Positions 50,536 to 58,185 of a DNA stretch of 64,000 nt are shown here, in pieces. Under the pieces are notes generated by a model, which was not told the origin of the DNA, did no database searches, and saw nothing but the letters and a program-made list of their open reading frames with translations. Made by a program: the position numbers and the translations under genes. Numbering within the stretch: position 1 is the stretch's first letter; the number at the start of each line of letters is the position of its first letter. Source of the stretch: DASXYG01 sp036502625 (GTDB lineage Bacteria; Actinomycetota; Actinomycetes; Streptosporangiales; Streptosporangiaceae); the NCBI GenBank assembly GCA_036502625.1, contig DASXYG010000081.1, positions 3,785-67,784 on the forward strand. Reading direction: 5' to 3'.

Positions 50536-51845
50536 GGCGCCCCCGCCGCGACCGCGCGTACGGCACCCGCCACCGCCGCGTCGTCCACCGGATCGACCGC
50601 CCGCAGGTCGAGAAGGCACCGCCCGCGCTCGACCCGCCCCACCACCGGCGGGTCACCGCGCCGCAGCGCCGCGGCGTACCCCTCCGGCAGCGCGACGGCG
50701 ACGCTCGCGATCTCCACCCCGGGCGCCCCGCCCCCGCCCACCGCCGCCACCGAGTCGACGACCTCGGCCGCCACCGGCGCGTCGCCCGTCGCCAGCGCCG
50801 TGACCAGCGCGTCCGCGCGTCGCCGCAGCTCGTCCGTGCGCACCTCGAGGAACCGCCGTACGGGCGGGGCCGGACCCCGCAGCGTCGCCTCGAGCGCCGC
50901 GAGCGTCAGCTTGTCCACCCGGAGCGCGCGCGCCGTGGGATGCCGCCGCAACGCCTCGACCAGCGGCGCGGCCCCGAGGATCAGCCCCGCCTGCGGCCCC
51001 CCGAGCAGCTTGTCGCCGCTCGCCGTGACCAGCGCCGCCCCGGCCCGCAACGCGGTCGCGGCGTCGGGCTCGTCCGGCAGCGCTGGATGCGGTTCCAGCA
51101 GCCCCGACCCGATGTCGGCCACCACCGGCACATCCCCCACGCCGTCCACGATCTCCCCGACCCCCGGCGCCGACGTGAACCCCGTGACCAGGAAGTTCGA
51201 CGGATGAACCTTGAGCACGAACCCCGTATCAGGCCCGACGGCCTCGGCATAGTCGCGTACGTGCACCCGGTTCGTCGCCCCCACCTCGACGAGCCGCGCG
51301 CCACACCCGTCCAGCAGCTCCGGAATGCGGAACCCGTCGCCGATCTCGACGAGCTCGCCCCGCGCGATGACGATCTCCCGCCCGCGCGCCAGCGCCAGCG
51401 CGCACAACGCCAGCGCGGCCGCGTTGTTGTTCACGACGTGGACGTCCCCCGCGTCCGGCACCGCGGCGCGCAACGCGTCGAGCGCCCCGCGCCCCCGCCG
51501 CGCCCGTACGCCCCCCACCAGGTCGAACTCGACATCGGTGGTCCCCGCCACGCCGTCCACGGCCGCCCGCGCCGCCGCCGACAACGGCGCGCGCCCGAGA
51601 TTGGTGTGCACGAGCACCCCGGTCGCGTTGACGACCCCGCGCATCGACGTCAGCAGCGACGGCAGCGCCCCCACGGCGGCGTCGGCCACGTCCTCCGCCC
51701 CGATCTCCCCGGACCGGGCCCGCCGCTGCGCGTCGTGCACGGCATCCTTGACGGCCCCGCGCCCGAGCACCGCGGCCGCCCGCACCAGCCGGGCATCGGC
51801 CAGCAGCGCGTCCGTACGCGGAATCGCCCGCCGCGGATCACCCAT
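50532..51845 (-). CDS. selA: L-seryl-tRNA(Sec) selenium transferase SelA
   Basis: The PLP enzyme that converts seryl-tRNA(Sec) to selenocysteyl-tRNA using selenophosphate, 437 residues, close to the family size. GGAGG precedes ATG 51845. Motifs: GVVNATGVLVHTNLGRAPLS near the N-terminus, VHVVNNNAAALALCALALA, IVIARGELVEIGDGFRIPEL, LEVGATNRVHVRDYAEAV-like segment (ARLVEVGATNRVHVRDY) and the PLP lysine, about Lys279, in SGDKLLGGPQAG. It is translated with selB (GTGA). The pair is read toward the formate dehydrogenase genes from the opposite strand. Confidence 0.96.
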   Translation of the reverse strand: MGDPRRAIPRTDALLADARLVRAAAVLGRGAVKDAVHDAQRRARSGEIGAEDVADAAVGALPSLLTSMRGVVNATGVLVHTNLGRAPLSAAARAAVDGVAGTTDVEFDLVGGVRARRGRGALDALRAAVPDAGDVHVVNNNAAALALCALALARGREIVIARGELVEIGDGFRIPELLDGCGARLVEVGATNRVHVRDYAEAVGPDTGFVLKVHPSNFLVTGFTSAPGVGEIVDGVGDVPVVADIGSGLLEPHPALPDEPDAATALRAGAALVTASGDKLLGGPQAGLILGAAPLVEALRRHPTARALRVDKLTLAALEATLRGPAPPVRRFLEVRTDELRRRADALVTALATGDAPVAAEVVDSVAAVGGGGAPGVEIASVAVALPEGYAAALRRGDPPVVGRVERGRCLLDLRAVDPVDDAAVAGAVRAVAAGAP

Positions 51846-51949
51846 GACCGACCTCCATCCGGCGAAGCCCACAGCGGCGCCCCGTTCCGAGACGCCCGCA
51901 AGCCCGATTCTCCACCGCCGGCGGCCCCGGCGCGGTGGCCACGCGTCCC

Positions 51950-52090
51950 GCGTGTCCGACCGGAGGCGCCGCGTGCCGCCAGACTGTACGCACGCGGAAG
52001 CAGTACCACTTCTGGCCGGCGGCCTCGATCGCCGAGGTCGACACGGTGTACTGGTTCGACGGCGGCGCGTCACGACCCCACTGGAACCGG
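51950..52090 (-). pseudogene. Possible 3' remnant of a gene between selA and the AraC gene
   Basis: On the minus strand an open stretch reads RFQWGRDAPPSNQYTVSTSA then IEAAGQKWYCFRVRTVW. It looks like the last beta strands of an Ig/fibronectin-like extracellular domain, but it has no start codon, since the frame runs upstream into the AraC gene. I could not assign a parent family. It may be chance coding potential in a GC-rich spacer. Confidence 0.25.
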
Positions 52091-52091
52091 A

Positions 52092-53024
52092 CTACCGCGA
52101 CTGCCGGCCGGAGGACCTGCCGTACTGAGCGGCCGCGGCGGGTGTCCCGCGGGTGGGCCACGCGATGTCGTCGATCGTCAGGAACGGCTCGGCGGCCACG
52201 TTCGCCGGGGTCACGCCCGCGAACGCCATGACGTCCCGGTGCAGGTGCGACTGGTCGGTGTAGCCGCCGTCGGCCGCGACCCGAGCGGCGTTCTGCCCGG
52301 CGACCAGGCGGTGGGCGGCGTGGTCGAAGCGGACCAGTTTGGCGGCGCGCTTGGGCGGCAGGCCGATCTGCGCGTGGAACCGCGACCACAGGCGCTTACG
52401 GCTCCACCCGAGCTCGGCCGCCAGGTGGTCGATGCGTACGAGCCCCTGGCTGGCGACCATCTGGTGCCACGCCCAGGCCACCTCCGGGTCGACGAGCGGC
52501 CCGCCGCCGTTGCTGCGCGCGATCATGCCGCGGCGCGCGAGCCCGGCGCGACGGGCGAGCATGGCGTCGACCCACGCGAACCGCTCCTCCCAGGAGCCTG
52601 CCTCGCTCATCCGCTCCGCGATCAGCCCCGCCTCGTGCCCCCACAGGTCGTCGAGGGGGACCACGCCGCCGTCGAGCTCGGACGGCCGCACACCCAGCAC
52701 GGCCCCCGCGACCACCGGCGGCAGCCGCACTTGCAGGCACGCGAAGTCCTCAACCCGCCGCAGCCGAACCGCCCCGAACCCGAGCCCCAGCCCGGCGACG
52801 AGGCTGCCGGTATGCACCCGCCCCGCGGCGTCATCCACGGCGAGCGATCCGGTCCCGAACACCAGCCCCAGCGTCACGGCCGGGTGCGGAATCAACCGCA
52901 GCGGAAGCGGCGTCCGATGCCGATCACTGAACCCGGCCATCGTGACCCCAGCCACCCGACTACCCCAGGCCGGCCGCGACACGTCCCAAACCGATTCATC
53001 ATCCCCGGCCCCACTCCGCCGCAT
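52092..53024 (-). CDS. AraC family transcriptional regulator
   Basis: A 310-residue regulator; the first ATG is used, though residues before about 29 are not family-like and ATG at MAGFSDRHRT is a good alternative. The N-terminal part (RLIPHPAVTLGLVFGTGSLA, LGLGFGAVRLRRVEDFACLQ) resembles the DUF6597-type sensor of AraC proteins. The C-terminal double helix-turn-helix has IDHLAAELGWSRKRLWSRFH, QIGLPPKRAAKLVRFDHAAH and AADGGYTDQSHLHRDVMAFA with the terminal GVTPANVA. Neighbours give no clear target; the divergent alpha/beta hydrolase gene is the most likely one. Confidence 0.9.
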   Translation of the reverse strand: MRRSGAGDDESVWDVSRPAWGSRVAGVTMAGFSDRHRTPLPLRLIPHPAVTLGLVFGTGSLAVDDAAGRVHTGSLVAGLGLGFGAVRLRRVEDFACLQVRLPPVVAGAVLGVRPSELDGGVVPLDDLWGHEAGLIAERMSEAGSWEERFAWVDAMLARRAGLARRGMIARSNGGGPLVDPEVAWAWHQMVASQGLVRIDHLAAELGWSRKRLWSRFHAQIGLPPKRAAKLVRFDHAAHRLVAGQNAARVAADGGYTDQSHLHRDVMAFAGVTPANVAAEPFLTIDDIAWPTRGTPAAAAQYGRSSGRQSR

Positions 53025-53049
53025 CCCCCCATGCTAAGCGCGCCCGGCT

Positions 53050-53232
53050 TCCCGACTCATTCACCCACCGGCCGGGCAGACCCACGCGAACACCCGCCCG
53101 TCAGCCGCACCTGGCCATACGGAACGCTCGCCCGTCACCGGACCTGGCCGTACGGAACATCCGCCTGCCGGGCAGACCCGGCAATGCAGAACTCCCGCTT
53201 GTCAGCCGGGCTCGACCGTACGGAACATTCGT
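53050..53232. repeat. Imperfect tandem repeats, 33-34 bp period
   Basis: Between the AraC and hydrolase genes a unit of about 33 bp recurs four to five times with decay. Its best mark is a core like CCTGGCCGTACGGAAC, with TACGGAAC at 53118, 53151 and 53219 and a weaker AATGCAGAAC near 53184. A GTCAGCCG/GTCACCGG word precedes each copy. No other gene is visible in this 246-bp spacer. Confidence 0.6.
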
Positions 53233-53270
53233 CCAATCCCATTCGCACGCCATCAGCCGACAGTGGCCTC

Positions 53271-54113
53271 ATGACAATTCCCGACGCCCAGCGCCCCGAG
53301 CAGAGCACCCCCATGGCCACCGAGGACCTCACCCTGCCGCTGGACGGCGGCGCCATCCACATCAGCCAGGACGGCCCGAGAGACGCCCCCGCCCTCCTGC
53401 TCATCCACGGATCGGCCTCCTCGACCCGCTCATGGGACGCCCTGGTCCCGCTGCTGACCGAGTCCCACCGCCTCATCCGCATCGACCTGCTGGGCCATGG
53501 CGAATCGGCCAAGCCCTCCAACGGCGACTACGCAATCCCCACCCAGGCCCACCGAGCAGGAGTGATCCTCGACCGCCTAGGCATCACGAAGGCAATCGTG
53601 GTCGCCCACTCCTCCGGCGGCCTAACCGCCACCGCCCTAGCCGAGCACCGCCCCGACCTGGTGAAGGCCCTATCCCTGATCAACACCGGCCCCCGAATGG
53701 AGGCCGTCATCCCCCAAGACCTCTCCATAACCCCAGAACAATGGCCCCACCTAACAGACACCCAACTCCGCGAAGCCGCCAGCACAGCCTTCACCCGCCC
53801 CGGCTACGACCCCCCACAATTCATCCTGGACGACATCCGCAAAATGACCTTCCACACCTTCACCACAACAATGCACGAGTCCGCCAAGTACCTATCCGAT
53901 AATCCAATCCCACCCCGCCTGTCCTCCCTATCCCTCCCATTGCAAGTAATCTTCGGCGAATCCGACCGCAGATGGAACTCCTCCCATGCCACCGAGTACC
54001 AAGCAGTCCCAAACACCCACCTCAACCTCCTCCCCGGCATAGGCCACACCCCCATCCTGGAGTCCCCACCCGAAACAGCCGCCCTATTGCTGGCCTTCAC
54101 CACAAGCCTCTAA
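53271..54113 (+). CDS. Alpha/beta hydrolase, unusual base composition
   Basis: A 280-residue alpha/beta-hydrolase-fold protein (ATG 53313 is an alternative start, 14 codons in). The oxyanion loop is LLIHGSASSTRSWDALVPLL, RIDLLGHGESAKPSNGDY carries the usual strand, the nucleophile elbow is VAHSSGGLTA, and LPLQVIFGESDRRW and GIGHTPILESPPE bring the acid and His. From about 53560 the coding strand becomes very C-rich and G-poor with many CAA, CTA, CCA and ATA codons, unlike its neighbours, which hints at transfer or a different mutational history. It lies next to a decayed integrated element. Confidence 0.88.
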   Translation: MTIPDAQRPEQSTPMATEDLTLPLDGGAIHISQDGPRDAPALLLIHGSASSTRSWDALVPLLTESHRLIRIDLLGHGESAKPSNGDYAIPTQAHRAGVILDRLGITKAIVVAHSSGGLTATALAEHRPDLVKALSLINTGPRMEAVIPQDLSITPEQWPHLTDTQLREAASTAFTRPGYDPPQFILDDIRKMTFHTFTTTMHESAKYLSDNPIPPRLSSLSLPLQVIFGESDRRWNSSHATEYQAVPNTHLNLLPGIGHTPILESPPETAALLLAFTTSL

Positions 54114-54234
54114 ACCACCACGCAACCAAAAGAGCCGTCCCAGTCGGTACGTCCCCGGAGAGAATCCGTCCGCGTCGATAATCACTAGCCACGCGCCGAA
54201 CAGCCCATACAATCCCGACAAGACGGCTCGTATG

Positions 54235-54279
54235 TGGCCCAGGGGACGGGAACAGAACCCGCAGGGAACGGTTGCCGCC
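54235..54279. repeat. Diverged direct copy of the tRNA-Sec 3' half (att-like site)
   Basis: This 45-bp stretch matches the tRNA-Sec gene at 55605-55650 in the same orientation. Both begin TGGC and share GGGAA, GAACCC, AGGG and the 12-bp identical block ACGGTTGCCGCC; the rest differs at scattered sites with a few 1-bp gaps. It covers the CCA end, T arm and part of the long variable arm, and stops there. A duplicated tRNA 3' end is the usual footprint of integration at a tRNA gene. Confidence 0.7.
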
Positions 54280-54318
54280 GACGGCGTGCGCAGTGGGAGC
54301 AGACGCCGGAGCTAACGA

Positions 54319-54801
54319 GTGTCTGCGGCACCCGAACATTGGTCACTGCCGATGCCGGGCTGGTCCGTTCCGACGCGGCCAGGCAAGGTCTGTTTGGCCC
54401 TCGGGTTGACGATGTCCGGGAGAAAGGCCACCGCGAACACGTACCGCCGGAAGCGGGCCATGTTCTCCAACGCGCTCCAGTACGGCGTGGACCTGAAGGG
54501 GAGCTAGGAGAACCCGCTGAGCCGGATCCAGGCGAAGAGTAGAGGAGGCCGAAAATATCATCGGTGACGCGCGTCGACCGGCGAACGCTGGTGAGCTTTC
54601 GCAAGGGCAGAGCTGGTCGCTGCGGTGTCGTAGGCGGGCCGTACGCAGGGCCGAGTATGCGGGCGCCGTTCCGGTGCACGTATTACGGGACGCGGGGCCT
54701 GAAGCATCGCGACGCCAACGAGACCCGGACAGTCTCTGCCCCGCCGGTGCTCGCGCATCGTGTGAGAGCACGTGGCGATGTTCGGAGAGGTGCCAGTCTA
54801 A
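54319..54801 (+). pseudogene. Decayed tyrosine-type integrase gene
   Basis: Pieces of an actinobacterial integrase can be read in order but in different frames: ATANTYRRKRAMFSNALQYG then VDLKGS followed by TAG; ENPLSRIQAKS in the same frame; VDRRTLVSF; ARAELVAAVS-stop-AGRTQG; GPSMRAPFRCTYYGT joined straight to RGLKHRDANETRTVSAPPVL; and, after a frameshift, EHVAMFGEVPV. These match the core-binding and catalytic domain landmarks of phage-type integrases of actinomycetes. The region with the first catalytic Arg between CTYY and RGLKHR is deleted, and the C-terminal Tyr box is missing. The gene is dead. It lies inside the pair of tRNA-Sec repeats. Confidence 0.75.
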
Positions 54802-55304
54802 TGTTGGAGGCGCCACAGATGCTGGGCCGAGCGTGCCTTGGCTGGGGGACACTGCCGGACTAGGTGGTAAAGGTTCTCGAAGTAGACTTGCCAGCGCTGA
54901 ACGTCATATGAGCCGCCTCGTTTTTCTCGCTCAGCCGTAACGAGTGGAAGCATTTTCTCCCATACGCCCAGTACCGAGCCGCCCAGATAGCCGGATACTG
55001 GCTCGATGTCGACTACTCCGTGCGTTACGAGTGCGCCCAGGTTGTCGTAGAACCATGCTAAATCTCGGATGAGAACTTGCTTTTCGACGGGGAGCGCGTC
55101 CAGTCCGACGGACAGATCGTATTTCGAGAGGTCATGGTAGACGAACTCGCGTGCCTCCGCTAAGCGCTTGTTCCTGTGCTCACCGAACAGCTCGATAAGA
55201 ACTGGGACAGAGTTCGAGTGTCGAGCAATGATGAGGGCCCTCCAACCAAGGAGTGCTGATGTTGTCACTGCAACGACCGAAATGACTACGGCAGCGAATT
55301 CCAT
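54798..55304 (-). CDS. DUF4760-like membrane protein
   Basis: A 168-residue protein with one N-terminal membrane helix (MEFAAVVISVVAVTTSALLG), then a charged helical domain (VLIELFGEHRNKRLAEAREF, YDLSVGLDALPVEKQVLIRD, LAWFYDNLGALVTHGVVDIE, GSVLGVWEKMLPLVTAEREK, VYFENLYHLVRQC). The pattern matches DUF4760, found in many bacteria and phages with no known function. Its GC content is clearly lower than the surroundings, and it lies between the att-like repeat and selC, so it is probably cargo of the integrated element. GAGG precedes the ATG. Confidence 0.75.
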   Translation of the reverse strand: MEFAAVVISVVAVTTSALLGWRALIIARHSNSVPVLIELFGEHRNKRLAEAREFVYHDLSKYDLSVGLDALPVEKQVLIRDLAWFYDNLGALVTHGVVDIEPVSGYLGGSVLGVWEKMLPLVTAEREKRGGSYDVQRWQVYFENLYHLVRQCPPAKARSAQHLWRLQH

Positions 55305-55604
55305 GCCAGCCTCGAATCATGATCGTCCCGGGCGTCCTCGCATCTCCGGACTCTAAGCCGTGCGGGGGTGGGGCTCGGCCTCCACGATAGAACGGCGTAG
55401 CCCCCGACTGCGGTCCAGGCCGCGTCGTTTACGCGTGGGTCATTCGTGCGGGGTTGACCTGTGTGGACGGCGCGGAGTCCATTCCCGGAATCTCCCCGGA
55501 CCGGCCGCATGCAGCCGCTTCTCGTGGCGTCTGGCTGCGTTTGGTGATCAGCTGCCGACGGTAGGAGAGACTGCGTCATCCCTGGTCAAGGCCCGAATTG
55601 CAGG
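55305..55604. other. Spacer between DUF4760 gene and selC, no gene seen
   Basis: I see no convincing gene here. The open frames on either strand lack ribosome-binding sites and family-like residues. It is the part of the integrated segment next to the tRNA 3' end and has mixed GC content. Confidence 0.5.
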
Positions 55605-55699
55605 TGGCGGAGGCGGATGGGAATCGAACCCACCAGGGACGGTTGCCGCCCCTCTACGGTTTTGAAGACCGTGCCGGTCACCAGGCCGGAAACGCCTCC
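55605..55699 (-). tRNA. selC: tRNA-Sec (anticodon UCA)
   Basis: A 95-nt tRNA gene including CCA, on the minus strand. The 5' GGAGGCG pairs with CGCCTCC, with discriminator G and encoded CCA (55605-55607). The anticodon loop CTTCAAA is closed by ACGGT/ACCGT, and the UCA anticodon is at 55663-55665. A long variable arm (GAGGGGCGGCAACCGTCCC) and T arm (GTGGG-TTCGATT-CCCAT) follow. UCA anticodon, extended acceptor/T region and long variable arm define selenocysteine tRNA. The eighth acceptor pair is T-C rather than a match. Integration remnants lie at its 3' side. Confidence 0.95.
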
Positions 55700-55740
55700 A
55701 CTGGGCCTGCGGGTCAAGTTTCGCAGATCTCGGGGGGTCG

Positions 55741-56427
55741 TTAGGCGATGGTGAAGCCGCCGTCTACGGGGAGGACCGTGCCGGTTACGTACGGGGCTTC
55801 GATCAGGTAGTGGATGGCGGTTGCGATGTCCTTCGGGTGGCCGATTCGTTTGACGGGGAGGGACTCGGCGGCCGTTGCGAACTGGGCCTGGCGCTGGTCT
55901 TCGGGGAGGAAGGACCACCAGGGGGTGTCGATGGCGCCGGGGGAGACCGCGTTCACGCGGACCGGGGCCAGCTCGGCGGCCAGGGGGGACACGATGCGTT
56001 CGATGGCGCCGTTGACCGCGGCCAGGGCGACGGTGCCGGGGAGGGCCGAGCGGGCGGTGGACGCCGAGATCATCGTGATCGAGCCGGTGACCTGGGCTTG
56101 CTGGATGGCCGCCAGGTACGGGAAGAGCTTGCCGTTGAACGCCTCTCGTACGTCGTCGATCTTGACATCATTGATGGGACCGAGGCCTGCGGGGCCGGGG
56201 CTGAAGGCGAGGACCAGGTGGTCGAACGGGCCGGTACGGGCGAAGAAGTCGGCTACGGCGGGGGCGGACGCGCCGTCGACCTGCTCGGCGGCGGTGACGT
56301 GCTCCTTCGCGGCCGCCAGCTTCTCCGGGTCGCGGCCGGTGACGATCACCTCGGCGCCCTGGCCGGCCAGCAGCTCGGCGGTGGCCAGGCCGATTCCGGA
56401 CGTACCACCCATGATCACAACGCGCAT
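55741..56427 (-). CDS. SDR-family protein lacking the usual Tyr/Lys catalytic pair
   Basis: A 228-residue short-chain dehydrogenase-like protein; ATG 56427 follows AGGAGG. The nucleotide-binding start is MRVVIMGGTSGIGLATAELL, then VIVTGRDPEKLAAAKEHV. SITMISASTARS contains the Ser strand, but where Tyr-x-x-x-Lys should be the sequence is LAAVN (in TVALAAVNGAIERIV), so both catalytic residues are replaced. The C-terminal VRVNAVSPGAIDTPWW and VTGTVLPVDGGFTIA are typical. It may bind NAD(P) without normal dehydrogenase chemistry. Divergent from a TetR gene with two palindromic sites between. Confidence 0.9.
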   Translation of the reverse strand: MRVVIMGGTSGIGLATAELLAGQGAEVIVTGRDPEKLAAAKEHVTAAEQVDGASAPAVADFFARTGPFDHLVLAFSPGPAGLGPINDVKIDDVREAFNGKLFPYLAAIQQAQVTGSITMISASTARSALPGTVALAAVNGAIERIVSPLAAELAPVRVNAVSPGAIDTPWWSFLPEDQRQAQFATAAESLPVKRIGHPKDIATAIHYLIEAPYVTGTVLPVDGGFTIA

Positions 56428-56445
56428 CGCGCGCCTCCTATTCCT

Positions 56446-56487
56446 AGACACTGTGTCTCGATACTAAAACAAGACACGGTGTCTTGT
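56446..56487. promoter_or_regulatory. Two TetR-type operators between the SDR and TetR genes
   Basis: AGACACTGTGTCT (56446-56458) and the perfect 9-1-9 palindrome ACAAGACACGGTGTCTTGT (56469-56487) share the AGACAC half-site, with centres 26 bp apart. They fill the divergent promoter, as expected for TetR autorepression and control of the SDR gene. Confidence 0.75.
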
Positions 56488-56498
56488 AAATTGGCCCC

Positions 56499-57071
56499 AT
56501 GACGGGCGGACGGCGGCCGGGGCGGCCGCGCAGTGAGACGGCGAAGCGGTCGATCCTTGAGGCCGCCATCGCTGAGCTGGAGGATCGCGGCTATTCGGCG
56601 CTGACCATGCAGGGGATCGCCGTACGGGCCGGGGTCGGCAAGCAGACGATCTACCGCTGGTGGTCGTCCAGGGCCGATGTCGTCCTCGACGCGCTGGTGG
56701 ACGTCGTGGCGTCGCGGATCAGCGTTCCCGACAACGGGACGCTGCGCGATGACCTGCTGGCGTTCCTCAGCGACACGTTCCGGCAGCGCGGCCAGCGTCC
56801 GGTGCTGGTGGGGCTGATGGCCGAGGCGCTGCTCGACCCGGTGTTCGCGCGGGAGTTCCGCGACCGCTTCCTGTTCAGCAGGCGTGCGGCGCTGCGGACG
56901 ATCTTGGAGCGGGCGGTCGAGCGCGGCGAGATCGTGCCGGACACCGATCTGGAGATGGTGATCGACATCGTGTACGGCGTGCTGTGGTACCGGATGATGC
57001 TCGACCACGCGCCGCTGAGTATGGAGGCGGGACGTCAGCTCACCGAGCTGGTGCTCCGCGCGATCACCTGA
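56499..57071 (+). CDS. TetR family transcriptional regulator
   Basis: A 190-residue repressor. The N-terminal helix-turn-helix has RSILEAAIAELEDRGYSALT, MQGIAVRAGVGKQTIYRWW and SSRADVVLDALVDV. The C-terminal helical domain (LRDDLLAFLSDTFRQRGQRP, VLVGLMAEALLDPVFAREFR, ERGEIVPDTDLEMVIDIVYG) belongs to the TetR_C_16/AcrR-like group. It faces the SDR gene across two strong palindromes. It starts 12 bp after the second palindrome. Confidence 0.93.
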   Translation: MTGGRRPGRPRSETAKRSILEAAIAELEDRGYSALTMQGIAVRAGVGKQTIYRWWSSRADVVLDALVDVVASRISVPDNGTLRDDLLAFLSDTFRQRGQRPVLVGLMAEALLDPVFAREFRDRFLFSRRAALRTILERAVERGEIVPDTDLEMVIDIVYGVLWYRMMLDHAPLSMEAGRQLTELVLRAIT

Positions 57072-57137
57072 AGGAGTTTTCCACAGAACGCGATTCGGGA
57101 ACTGCCGCGCGGCCGCGGGCATCGGCAAGATGGCGGT

Positions 57138-58142
57138 ATGGACACGAACACGACCGGCTTCCGGCTGACCCAGTACGCGCACGGCGGCGGCTGCGCGTGC
57201 AAGATCCCGCCCGGTGAGCTGGAGGAGATGGTGGCGGGCCTGACCGGCGCGCCCACCGGGGTGCACGGCGAGCTGCTCGTGGGGCTCGATTCGGGTGACG
57301 ACGCGGCCGTGGTCGGCATCGGCGGCGGCCAGGCGATCGTCGCCACGACCGATTTCTTCACGCCCGTCGTCGATGACGCGTACGACTGGGGCCGCATCGC
57401 CGCGACGAACGCCCTGTCCGACATCTATGCGATGGGCGCGCGCCCGGTGGTGGCGCTCAACCTCCTGGGCTGGCCGCGCGACGTGCTGCCGGCGGCGCTG
57501 GCGGGGCGGGTGCTCGCCGGCGGCGTCGACGTCGGGCGGGCGGCGGGGTGCCATGTGGCCGGAGGGCATAGCGTCGACGACCCCGAGCCGAAGTACGGCA
57601 TGGCCGTGACGGGGCTCGTCGACCCGGAACGGATCATGCGCAATGACACCGGCCGCCCCGGCGTGCCGTTGACGCTGACCAAGCCGCTGGGCATCGGCGT
57701 CCTGAACACGTGGCACAAGGCGACCGGCGAGGTCAGTGAGGCGGCGATCGGCGCGATGACCACACTGAACGCGGCGGCGGCCGACGCGGCGCTGGCCGCC
57801 GGCATCGTCTGCGCCACCGACGTGACCGGCTTCGGCCTCCTCGGCCATCTGCACAAGCTCGCCCGCGCCAGCGGCGTGACCGCGATGGTCGACGCGGCCG
57901 CGGTGCCCTACCTCCCGGGTGCCCGTGAGGCGCTCGCTGCGGGCCACGTCAGCGGCGGCACGCGCCGCAACCTCGACTGGGTCCGTCCGTACGTCGACCT
58001 GGCGGCGGTCGACGAGAACGAGGCGCTGTTGCTGGCCGACGCGCAGACGTCCGGCGGGCTGCTGCTCGCGGGCGAGATCCCGGGCCATCCGGTGATCGGC
58101 GAGCTGGTGCCGCGGCGGGAGCACACGGTGATGGTCCGGTGA
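57138..58142 (+). CDS. selD: Selenide, water dikinase SelD
   Basis: Makes selenophosphate, the selenium donor for SelA, from selenide and ATP; 334 residues. The active site is RLTQYAHGGGCACKIPPGEL: Cys19 corresponds to E. coli Cys17 and Lys22 to Lys20, so this SelD is the Cys form, not a selenoprotein. Other marks are LDSGDDAAVVGI, IVATTDFFTPVVDDAYDWGR, AATNALSDIYAMGARPVVAL, AGGHSVDDPEPKYGMAVTG, CATDVTGFGLLGHLHKLARA and ADAQTSGGLLLAGE. It lies 2.5 kb from selC on the other strand. It may start the operon with the M24, EphD-like and PF10118 genes. Confidence 0.96.
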   Translation: MDTNTTGFRLTQYAHGGGCACKIPPGELEEMVAGLTGAPTGVHGELLVGLDSGDDAAVVGIGGGQAIVATTDFFTPVVDDAYDWGRIAATNALSDIYAMGARPVVALNLLGWPRDVLPAALAGRVLAGGVDVGRAAGCHVAGGHSVDDPEPKYGMAVTGLVDPERIMRNDTGRPGVPLTLTKPLGIGVLNTWHKATGEVSEAAIGAMTTLNAAAADAALAAGIVCATDVTGFGLLGHLHKLARASGVTAMVDAAAVPYLPGAREALAAGHVSGGTRRNLDWVRPYVDLAAVDENEALLLADAQTSGGLLLAGEIPGHPVIGELVPRREHTVMVR

Positions 58143-58185
58143 CCCCGGTGTGCGCGAAGGGCTGGTCCGCCGATACGGCCGCGGC

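Noticed and set aside
54185..54679. 164-residue minus-strand frame over the integrase remnant
   Set aside because: It is antisense to the integrase pieces, has no ribosome-binding site and no family-like sequence.
57192..57200. Possible second selenocysteine in SelD
   Set aside because: The active-site codon is TGC (Cys19 in HGGGCACK); no in-frame TGA is present.
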